Positions 1 to 5,357 of a stretch of 5,357 nucleotides of DNA are shown in pieces. Position 1 is the stretch's first letter, and each line of letters starts with the position of its first letter. This DNA comes from an uncultured Collinsella sp. (lineage in GTDB: Bacteria > Actinomycetota > Coriobacteriia > Coriobacteriales > Coriobacteriaceae), in NCBI GenBank assembly GCA_900553165.1, contig USCN01000104.1, forward strand, positions 1 through 5,357, read 5' to 3'. Position numbers and translations under genes: made by a program. Under the pieces are notes generated by a model that ran no database searches, had not been told where the DNA came from, and worked only from the letters and a program-made list of their open reading frames with translations.

Positions 1-41
1 GCCTCGATCAGGCAGCGGCGAGACATCAACTTATCGATCAT
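1..41 (-). CDS. 5' end of an unidentified gene following pelG (partial)
   Basis: An ATG at 41-39 opens a reading frame that stays open to the left edge of the window, reading MIDKLMSRRCLIE and then an incomplete codon. It overlaps the last 11 nt of pelG in a different frame. A strong Shine-Dalgarno sequence, GGGGAGG at 53-47, lies 5 nt upstream, inside the pelG coding region. A second in-frame ATG at 26-24 is possible but has no comparable ribosome-binding site. The overlap and the site suggest a translationally coupled gene in the same transcript. Only 13 residues are visible, so no family can be assigned. Genes following pelG in other Gram-positive pel loci (for example sugar epimerases) are candidates by context only. 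Confidence 0.6.
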   Translation of the reverse strand, partial: MIDKLMSRRCLIE

Positions 42-1575
42 CAGAACCTCCCCAATGGTTGCGATACACGCGAACTACTGCGCGCTGAAACGCGCCGTGC
101 GGCACGCCCTTGCGGCGGCACTCCTCATAGCGCTGCTCGGCACGGTCGAGCAAGCGGCCCAGCTGTGTAAAGCGACCCGTTTTGTCGGTCGCCACAATGG
201 GCTGCTGGCTCAGGATACGATACGGCAAGTTGGCGGTATAGGTATCGAGCCGCAGCAGGGCCACGATAAAAAACACCACCGCACCCAACAAAAAGCCAAA
301 GCCGTAAAACTGCTGCGGCAAAAGCAACGACACGGCGGTCGCCAACCCTGCCACACCGGCAAACAGGCCCGAGGCCAGAACGGCTCCCTTGTAGTCGGTA
401 AAGTACAGCAAGATAAGCAGGATCGTGTTGCCCACGGCATACAGGCCGTAGCCTACGCATAACGTGCGAAAATACCCGTGCATAAGATTGTTAAAGCCCA
501 GCGGCAGGGCCGAGAGCACTGTGGTCTCGAGCGAAATGACCGCCGCCGTCACAAACAGCTGCTTGAGCGCGCAAAAGCGCAGTTCGCTGTTGAGCGTGGA
601 GAGCATCTCCTCCTCGGCCACCACAATATCGCCCACCACGCCGCCGTCGTTAAAAAGGCTGTAGTAGTCACGGTAGCGCGGATAGAAATTGACCTCGACC
701 GACACCACAAAGTTGACGGTCGTGACGAGTGTGGTCAAAAACGCAATGAGTGCCGGCACGTCATGGTAAGGAGCCCCGTAAAACAGGCCTTTGATCTGCA
801 CGCCAATAGGGCCCGCCCAGATAATAACCAGGTGTGCGAAAAGCCCCAAGTTGGTAAACAGCCCCGTAAGCGCAAGCGGCATAAATTGGTCGAGCCAGCG
901 CAAAAAACGCCAGGGACTCCGGTCACTCCGTGGAAAATACCGGTACAGCAGCACCACGTCCCAAGCGAGCATCACGCCGTAGCCCAGAGCGATTGACGCC
1001 AGCAGGCCCTCGACCGGCGGCAGTCCCAGCGCCAGCGCGGCCAGAGCGCACAGGCACGCCACGCCAATGGCAGCCGCAAAGCTGCACAGGATACCGCGGT
1101 AATCCTTGATGGCCGTGAGGTAACTCATGCCGTTCCAGTTGACGATCATAATGTTGAACAGCCACAGGCATAGCAGCCCCTGCAGCAGCGTGGCGCCCGA
1201 GAACAGCAAAAAAACGCCGTAGAGCACCGTGCCCGCAACGAGCATGACAGCATTGGAGCCCCAAAACGAAGGCAGTATCTCATCCTCGCGCTCGGCAAAC
1301 AACATATCAGCCAAAAAGCGCGTGACCGGCATGGAGAAAAAGCTCGTGAGCGCAAGCGAGGCCAGCAGTGTGTAGGTCACCATGCACACCAGCAGATCCT
1401 GGTTGGCACGGCCCACACCCCACAGACCGCACAGCACCAAAATACCCACCTGCAGCAGCACACCCAGCAGCATGGGGCCCGTGCATACGATGCCGGCGTA
1501 GCCGTAAGCGCGCATCGTGGCAAACAGGCCCTTGCGCCTAAACAGGCGCTTGAGCTCAAAACCAATTCCGGCCAC
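31..1575 (-). CDS. pelG: PelG, MOP-superfamily Pel exopolysaccharide membrane transporter
   Basis: This 514-residue polytopic membrane protein is the probable inner-membrane channel or flippase-like component of the Pel synthase complex, working with PelF, PelD and PelE. The N-terminus MAGIGFELKRLF matches the conserved PelG start, which supports the GTG start at 1575-1573 with its Shine-Dalgarno site 6 nt upstream. By eye there are about 12 hydrophobic segments, near residues 27-54, 61-82, 106-128, 130-150, 162-184, 187-210, 232-256, 272-294, 337-357, 368-392, 396-419 and 423-442, as expected for the MATE/MOP fold. A charged segment at about 295-336 (FYPRYRDYYSLFND and an acidic stretch) interrupts the helices and probably forms a cytoplasmic loop. 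About 70 residues follow the last helix, making the protein longer than the roughly 456-residue Pseudomonas PelG. The stop is TAA at 33-31. The gene lies 3 nt after the pelF stop, and the next gene starts within its 3' end. Family assignment is firm; transport direction and partners are inferred from the family. Confidence 0.95.
   Translation of the reverse strand: MAGIGFELKRLFRRKGLFATMRAYGYAGIVCTGPMLLGVLLQVGILVLCGLWGVGRANQDLLVCMVTYTLLASLALTSFFSMPVTRFLADMLFAEREDEILPSFWGSNAVMLVAGTVLYGVFLLFSGATLLQGLLCLWLFNIMIVNWNGMSYLTAIKDYRGILCSFAAAIGVACLCALAALALGLPPVEGLLASIALGYGVMLAWDVVLLYRYFPRSDRSPWRFLRWLDQFMPLALTGLFTNLGLFAHLVIIWAGPIGVQIKGLFYGAPYHDVPALIAFLTTLVTTVNFVVSVEVNFYPRYRDYYSLFNDGGVVGDIVVAEEEMLSTLNSELRFCALKQLFVTAAVISLETTVLSALPLGFNNLMHGYFRTLCVGYGLYAVGNTILLILLYFTDYKGAVLASGLFAGVAGLATAVSLLLPQQFYGFGFLLGAVVFFIVALLRLDTYTANLPYRILSQQPIVATDKTGRFTQLGRLLDRAEQRYEECRRKGVPHGAFQRAVVRVYRNHWGGSDDR
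47..53 (-). promoter_or_regulatory. Shine-Dalgarno site of the gene downstream of pelG
   Basis: On the minus strand GGGGAGG is followed by a 5-nt spacer and ATG at 41-39. The site lies within the last codons of pelG (Trp-Gly-Gly), so ribosomes finishing pelG pass directly over it. It is the main evidence that a new gene begins before pelG ends. Confidence 0.6.
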
Positions 1576-1578
1576 CGG

Positions 1579-3006
1579 CTACTCCCCCTCTCTGGGCAGG
1601 TTAAACGCACACGCCGTCTCGTCGTACAGCGCGCGATAGTTGGCGAGCATCTGCTCGTGCAAAAAGTACGTGGCAACGCGACGCTGCCCGCGCTCCCCCA
1701 TCTCAATGCGACGGGCGCGGCTCACGCACATGCGCTCCATGGCATCGGCCAAGCCCTTGCGATACATGGGCGGCGTCACAAAACCCGCCACGCCAAAGTC
1801 GTCGCCCGGGGCGCCTTCGAGCAGCTCGCGACAGCAGCCCACCTCGGTCGTCACGCAGGGACGGCGCGCTGCAAGCGACTCCAGCACGCTGAGTGGCTGG
1901 CCCTCGGAGATGCTCGTCAAAATGGTAAAGTCGAGCTTTTCCATGTACTCGACCACGTTGACGCGGCCGGTAAAGATCAGGTCGCGCACGCCCAGGGTAT
2001 CGACCAGCGCGTGGCACTCAGCGCCGTACTCCTCGTCGTCCACGCCGCCCATAACGTGCAGGCGCACCTTGGGCAGGCGCTCGTGCAGCTCAAAGAACGC
2101 ATAGATCATGGTCTTGACGTCCTTGATGGGCGCCAGGCGCACCACCGCGCCAATGTCCACCCAGCCGTCATCGGGCTTTAAGGGAATGTCCTTAAAGCGG
2201 TCGAACTGGATGCCGTTGGGGATGACCAGGCATTTGTCCGCATCGCAGCCCATATCGATCTGCGTCTTGCGGGCGTTATGGAACAAACTGGTCACGCGGA
2301 AGGCGCGACGGTAGATCTCCTCCGAAAGCAGGTAGAAAAAGCGGATCCAGCGGTCCTTAAACGACGGCACCACCCAGTCAGCGCGAATGATCTCTTCCTC
2401 GCGTTCGCGAGTATAGATGCCATGCTCGGTCAGCAGCACCGGCGCATGGTGAACGCTTGAGCCCAGGCAGGCGAGCAGGCCACCGTAGCCGGTCGAGATG
2501 GCGTGGTACACATCGGCCACCGGCACCTCGCTGCCCAGAAGGTAGAGCACGGGCAGCAGCATGGAGCGCATGGTGTGGAATGCATCGGCAAAGGGCGTGT
2601 ATGGGTACTCGGCCAGGCACACGTCGCGAAAGATATCCATAAAGGCGCGACTCTGCAAAAACGAGAGCGGATGCACGCGACGGCGCTGGAAGATATCGAA
2701 TAGCACGTCCCAGTCCGGATTGGAGAGCGACACCAGGCGGCGCAGCGCCTCGCGCTCGCGGGCGTTAAAGTCGGCCTCTTCTTGCTCGCCCGATAGGCGC
2801 AGGGCGTCGTCCAGAAACACCTCGTGCACCTCGACCACGTTGCCGGGCAGCTCGTAGACAAACTTGCCGCGGTCGACAGCATGCGCGCCAATCACCCACA
2901 GCACAAACTCGTGCTCGGGCATGGCCTGTATGTAGCCGTGCATCCAGGTGGACACGCCGCCGTGCACATAGGGGTAGCAACCCTCGAGTACCAAGCAGAT
3001 TCTCAT
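1579..3006 (-). CDS. pelF: PelF, GT4-family glycosyltransferase (Pel polymerase)
   Basis: This 475-residue soluble GT-B glycosyltransferase is the predicted cytoplasmic polymerase that builds the Pel chain from UDP-activated sugar. The N-terminal signature EGCYPYVHGGVSTW (residues 8-21) is characteristic of PelF, with the GGVS loop at 16-19. A second PelF-like motif, TEHGIYTRER, occupies 193-202. The C-terminal Rossmann domain carries the expected GT4 elements: VIPNGI at 261-266, R290 and K295 in RLAPIKD as likely phosphate-binding residues, HVMGG at 317-321, and an intact E-X7-E motif from E368 to E376 in SEGQPLSVLE. Length is close to the roughly 507 residues of Pseudomonas PelF. No membrane segment is evident. 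The ATG at 3006-3004 overlaps the deacetylase stop as ATGA, with AAGGAGGG 9 nt upstream; the stop is TAG at 1581-1579. The exact donor cannot be read from the sequence; UDP-Glc binding and GalNAc-based product have both been reported for the family. Confidence 0.96.
   Translation of the reverse strand: MRICLVLEGCYPYVHGGVSTWMHGYIQAMPEHEFVLWVIGAHAVDRGKFVYELPGNVVEVHEVFLDDALRLSGEQEEADFNAREREALRRLVSLSNPDWDVLFDIFQRRRVHPLSFLQSRAFMDIFRDVCLAEYPYTPFADAFHTMRSMLLPVLYLLGSEVPVADVYHAISTGYGGLLACLGSSVHHAPVLLTEHGIYTREREEEIIRADWVVPSFKDRWIRFFYLLSEEIYRRAFRVTSLFHNARKTQIDMGCDADKCLVIPNGIQFDRFKDIPLKPDDGWVDIGAVVRLAPIKDVKTMIYAFFELHERLPKVRLHVMGGVDDEEYGAECHALVDTLGVRDLIFTGRVNVVEYMEKLDFTILTSISEGQPLSVLESLAARRPCVTTEVGCCRELLEGAPGDDFGVAGFVTPPMYRKGLADAMERMCVSRARRIEMGERGQRRVATYFLHEQMLANYRALYDETACAFNLPREGE
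1582..1590 (-). promoter_or_regulatory. Shine-Dalgarno site of pelG
   Basis: GAGGGGGAG on the minus strand ends 6 nt before the GTG start of pelG (1575-1573) and lies in the last codons of pelF. It supports the GTG start, which also gives the family-typical N-terminus; the next in-frame Met is residue 21 and would remove that conserved segment. Confidence 0.7.
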
Positions 3007-4883
3007 TTGTCGCCACCCTCCTTGCGTGCAATGGTCACCGTCTTGTCCGTGGCTTTGACCAGGTACAGGTCGCCCGTCAGATGCGTAATCTCGCCACCCG
3101 TGACTGCACCGGGCTCACCGTTGTTGGCGCGGAACATGAGCCACGCCTCGTCGTGGAAATTGCCCAGGCTGAGCGTCCAGGCATCCGCACTTGTATCCAC
3201 GCTCACCGTCACGGACGAAAAGCGCTGGATGGCGCCCGAGCATTCCGAACCGGTCTGGCGCCGCAGGTCGGGCGCAGACTTGGTAAGCCACTCCAGGTAG
3301 TTGGTCAGACCGCCCTTGTAGACCTCCCAGCCCTCCTTGGCGCCGCGATCGGGATCGAGCAGATCATCCGGGTGCATAAAGTGCGTACTCACGTAGTGCA
3401 TGTTGAGCTCGGACACGGCTGCCAGACGCATATAGGAATCGTTGACCATGCCGCCCGAGACAATACGTGGCTGCTCCACAATGCCATCGCTCGCCACGCC
3501 AAACTCCTGCACATGGGGCAAGACGGTGCCATCCTCAAAATACGTACTGGCGATGGTCTTAATGCGCGGAACGTCGGTGCCAATAAGCTTGCGCGCACGG
3601 GCCGAAAGGATATTCGACGGTGGCACATAGACCGAGCCGTGCGCGTTGGGCAGCACCTCGTCCTGAAAGGCGATGAGCTCGTTGAGCGACGCGACGAGCG
3701 TTTCCTCGTTCTTCCACGTCTTGTAGTCGTACAGCTTGCCATAGTCGGTATCCCAGAGCGCCAGAGGCTGATGGTTGTAGCCGTGAAAGCCCAGCTCTCC
3801 GCCCATCTGCAGCAGCATGCCGCCAAAGTAGCGGAACTGCGTGGTATCGGCCTGGCGCGCGGGCTCGGTCTGGTTGACCGCGTCCTCGTAGTTTTCGATC
3901 ATCACGCCGGTAAAGCGAATGCCATATTTTTGCGCGAGCTTTTGCAGATCGGGCCACCAAACCTTGGTGTAAAAATCGGCAATGGAAAGCCCGTAGTCGC
4001 GCTTGATGTAGGTGCCATCGCCCGAGGGCACGGGGCTGGGAAAGTCGTCTAGGTAGAAAACGGCGCTGTTGATGACCGGATAGGCCGTGGCATCGCCCAG
4101 CAGGCTGATCGCCGCGGCGTAAAAACCGCGCATAACCTTGTCATAGATACCGATATTGCATACCACGGTGCGCCCGCTACCGCAGTCATTCGACCAAATG
4201 AGCGGGGCGCCCGCATCGCCGGTCTTAGCCCACACACGAGCCGTCTCGCGCAGCGAAACCGAAAGCGACGAATCGAAGGGGTCCGAGAGCTCGTAGCGCT
4301 CTCCCCCGCCCAGCATAAAGTCCTCGCTCGGCACAATGCTTTCGGCTTTTACATAGTCATATCCGGCCGATTCAATGCCAAGCTTGGGGGCAATTACTTG
4401 CAGATAGCTCGAGTTATCCGGAGGCATGGCGAGCATAAGCGAACCACCGGCACTCACCCAACTCATAATGTCACTCAGGTGCGTACCGAGCCCATCGAGC
4501 GACGGCATGAGCAAAATCACGCGATCGAAGGAGGTCAGCGAGGGAATGGCATCCACGCCGTCCAGGGCAAGGTCCACGTCGCGGTGCGCGATCTTCATGT
4601 CGAGCAGGATCTGGTCAAACTGCTCCTTTACGTCCTCGACGCCAGCTTGGTCGGAATCGGTAATGACCAGGCACGTGGGCTTTTGGCCAAATATTGCGGA
4701 GGAAGCCGGCACCGCATCGTTGGCGGCAAGCATCCCCAGCTTATGCTGGCCCGCACTGTACTGCACGCCGGCGCGCTCCACCAGCAGCACGGCCGCCATG
4801 GCAATAAAGACCGCCCACACCACAAGCAGCCCCATCCAGCGAAAATGGCCCGCACGGTCGCGGATATGCTGCACCACGCTCAT
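3003..4883 (-). CDS. pelA: PelA-type membrane-anchored polysaccharide deacetylase (DUF2194-like)
   Basis: This 626-residue protein is the probable deacetylase for the Pel polymer, acting outside the membrane. One hydrophobic helix at about residues 16-35, preceded by basic residues and with no clear signal-peptidase site, suggests an N-in anchor with the rest extracytoplasmic. Residues 69-157 look like a Rossmann or amidotransferase-like alpha/beta domain (TCLVITDSD, VILLMPSLD, GGSLMLAMPP). The carbohydrate-esterase region spans about 273-510: YLDDFPSP with D279 and D280, HGYNH with H367 and H371 (an H-x3-H metal pair), YVPPSN at 419-424, and HFMHPDD with H501 and H504. This is the CE4/CE18 motif order, apparently intact. 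Residues about 556-622 are beta-rich. The glycoside hydrolase domain of the roughly 948-residue Pseudomonas PelA is absent, as in Bacillus cereus. The ATG at 4883-4881 is preferred: it overlaps the upstream stop as ATGA and follows AGGAGG. A TTG at 4907 would add eight residues and has no support. The deacetylase fold is clear; Pel as substrate is inferred from context. Confidence 0.88.
   Translation of the reverse strand: MSVVQHIRDRAGHFRWMGLLVVWAVFIAMAAVLLVERAGVQYSAGQHKLGMLAANDAVPASSAIFGQKPTCLVITDSDQAGVEDVKEQFDQILLDMKIAHRDVDLALDGVDAIPSLTSFDRVILLMPSLDGLGTHLSDIMSWVSAGGSLMLAMPPDNSSYLQVIAPKLGIESAGYDYVKAESIVPSEDFMLGGGERYELSDPFDSSLSVSLRETARVWAKTGDAGAPLIWSNDCGSGRTVVCNIGIYDKVMRGFYAAAISLLGDATAYPVINSAVFYLDDFPSPVPSGDGTYIKRDYGLSIADFYTKVWWPDLQKLAQKYGIRFTGVMIENYEDAVNQTEPARQADTTQFRYFGGMLLQMGGELGFHGYNHQPLALWDTDYGKLYDYKTWKNEETLVASLNELIAFQDEVLPNAHGSVYVPPSNILSARARKLIGTDVPRIKTIASTYFEDGTVLPHVQEFGVASDGIVEQPRIVSGGMVNDSYMRLAAVSELNMHYVSTHFMHPDDLLDPDRGAKEGWEVYKGGLTNYLEWLTKSAPDLRRQTGSECSGAIQRFSSVTVSVDTSADAWTLSLGNFHDEAWLMFRANNGEPGAVTGGEITHLTGDLYLVKATDKTVTIARKEGGDK
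3016..3023 (-). promoter_or_regulatory. Shine-Dalgarno site of pelF
   Basis: AAGGAGGG on the minus strand lies 9 nt before the pelF ATG (3006-3004), inside the 3' end of the deacetylase gene. Together with the ATGA stop/start overlap it suggests coupled translation of the two proteins. Confidence 0.7.
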
Positions 4884-5357
4884 CGGGCCTCCTCTCCGTT
4901 GCGCCAAAACGCCAGTTCCTCGCGGTTGGCGGCGCTCAAGTATACATGCTGTTTGTCAATCGCATCGATCACGCGGTGGACCTCGTCACCGTCGCGGCGC
5001 ATCACCGCCAGGCGCAGGCAAAGCATCCAAACCTCCTGCTCCTCGGGCACGTCGAGCACCAGCTGGTCGGTCACGGCCTGCGCCTCGTCGATCTGTCCGA
5101 CATCGGCCAGCGCCGTCGCGTATCGAATGCGAAGCTCAAGGGTGTCCTCGCGCTCGCAGCGACGCGCAAGCAAGCGCGCGTACTGTTGGCGTTGAATCTG
5201 AGCCACGCGCCCCTCAGCCAAGCCCGAGCCCAAGTATTCACCAAGAAAATCGCAGTATTCGTTGAGGTTTTGCGCGCTCGGGTCCGTCTTAAAGGCACGC
5301 TCCAGCTGCTGCAGTTTAAGGTCGGACTCCTTGGAGATCTGCGCCACCGCCGTCGCG
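4880..5357 (-). CDS. pelE: Probable PelE, TPR-like C-terminal part (5' end outside window)
   Basis: The frame is open from the right edge to TGA at 4882-4880 and gives 158 residues. A GTG at 5347-5345 is in frame, but the frame continues upstream (Ala-Thr-Ala) with no ribosome-binding site, so it is probably an internal valine. The visible part is soluble and almost all helical, with degenerate tetratricopeptide-like repeats. The clearest runs from LELRIRYATALADVGQIDEA to the next VPEEQEV, followed by a further helix pair around EVWMLCLRLAVMRRDGDEVH. In Pseudomonas, PelE is an inner-membrane protein with two N-terminal helices and a cytoplasmic TPR domain that helps assemble the PelD/PelF/PelG synthase complex. 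The membrane helices would lie beyond the edge. The position directly before the deacetylase gene, with an ATGA overlap, matches pelE in the Gram-positive pelDEAFG order. The name rests on position plus fold, since TPR sequences diverge quickly. Confidence 0.7.
   Translation of the reverse strand, partial: ATAVAQISKESDLKLQQLERAFKTDPSAQNLNEYCDFLGEYLGSGLAEGRVAQIQRQQYARLLARRCEREDTLELRIRYATALADVGQIDEAQAVTDQLVLDVPEEQEVWMLCLRLAVMRRDGDEVHRVIDAIDKQHVYLSAANREELAFWRNGEEAR
4888..4897 (-). promoter_or_regulatory. Shine-Dalgarno site that decides the deacetylase start
   Basis: GGAGAGGAGG on the minus strand ends 4 nt before the ATG at 4883-4881. It lies downstream of the alternative TTG at 4907-4905, so it can serve only the ATG. 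With the ATGA overlap with the preceding gene, this fixes the start at 4883. Confidence 0.75.

Noticed and set aside
1576..1578. Terminator or promoter between pelF and pelG
   Set aside because: Only 3 nt separate stop and start, and I see no hairpin followed by a T-run, so an internal transcription boundary is unlikely.
1377..1706. Minus-strand frame spanning the pelF/pelG junction (109 codons)
   Set aside because: It overlaps the ends of both real genes in another frame. Its Cys/Arg-rich translation is the out-of-frame reading of PelG membrane helices, not a small gene.
1657..2181. Plus-strand open frame opposite the pelF catalytic domain
   Set aside because: Antisense to the E-X7-E region of pelF; the translated product is His/Ala-rich and looks like a codon-bias shadow.
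3081..4052. Long plus-strand open frame (323 codons) opposite the deacetylase gene
   Set aside because: It lies wholly antisense to a gene with intact family motifs. Its translation is rich in His, Arg, Ala and Val without domain features, as expected for an antisense shadow of GC-biased codons.
4398..5265. Two plus-strand open frames of over 260 codons across the deacetylase/pelE junction
   Set aside because: They overlap each other in different frames and run antisense to two supported genes. The translations are low-complexity, Ser/Arg/Ala-rich and show no recognisable motif.
1..5357. CRISPR array, tRNA/rRNA gene, insertion sequence or prophage signal
   Set aside because: No regularly spaced repeats, structured RNA genes, transposase motifs or terminal inverted repeats were seen; practically every base belongs to the four long genes.

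Overview
The window is almost entirely coding, all on the minus strand. It reads as the 3' part of one tightly packed operon for the Pel exopolysaccharide, a cationic GalNAc/GalN-type biofilm polymer. In transcription order (right to left) it holds: the C-terminal part of a TPR-like protein at the right edge (probable PelE), a membrane-anchored polysaccharide deacetylase of the DUF2194/PelA-deacetylase type, the GT4 glycosyltransferase PelF, the MOP-type membrane transporter PelG, and the first 13 codons of a further gene that runs off the left edge. This matches the Gram-positive order pelD-pelE-pelA(deacetylase)-pelF-pelG described in Bacillus cereus. A pelD c-di-GMP receptor gene would be expected just beyond the right edge, but it is not visible here.

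Layout: probable pelE (4880-5357, 5' end missing), pelA-type deacetylase (3003-4883), pelF (1579-3006), pelG (31-1575), unknown downstream gene (1-41, 3' end missing). Each gene is coupled to the next: ATGA overlaps join pelE/pelA and pelA/pelF, 3 nt separate pelF and pelG, and an 11-nt overlap joins pelG to the next start. All four visible starts have a purine-rich Shine-Dalgarno sequence. There is no gap long enough for an internal promoter or terminator, so the set is probably one transcript with its promoter upstream (to the right) of the window.

How the genes work together (family knowledge plus inference): PelF polymerises nucleotide-sugar precursor in the cytoplasm. PelG, with PelD and PelE, forms the inner-membrane synthase/export complex. 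The PelA-type enzyme, anchored by one N-terminal helix, removes acetyl groups from the emerging polymer outside the membrane. The deacetylase has no room for the glycoside hydrolase domain of Pseudomonas PelA, and no outer-membrane genes (pelB, pelC) are seen. Both points suit a monoderm host.

Organism: the moderately high GC, strong GC-rich codon bias and Gram-positive pel layout suggest an actinobacterium, possibly a Coriobacteriia member such as Collinsella or a relative. That assignment rests on general impression and is tentative.
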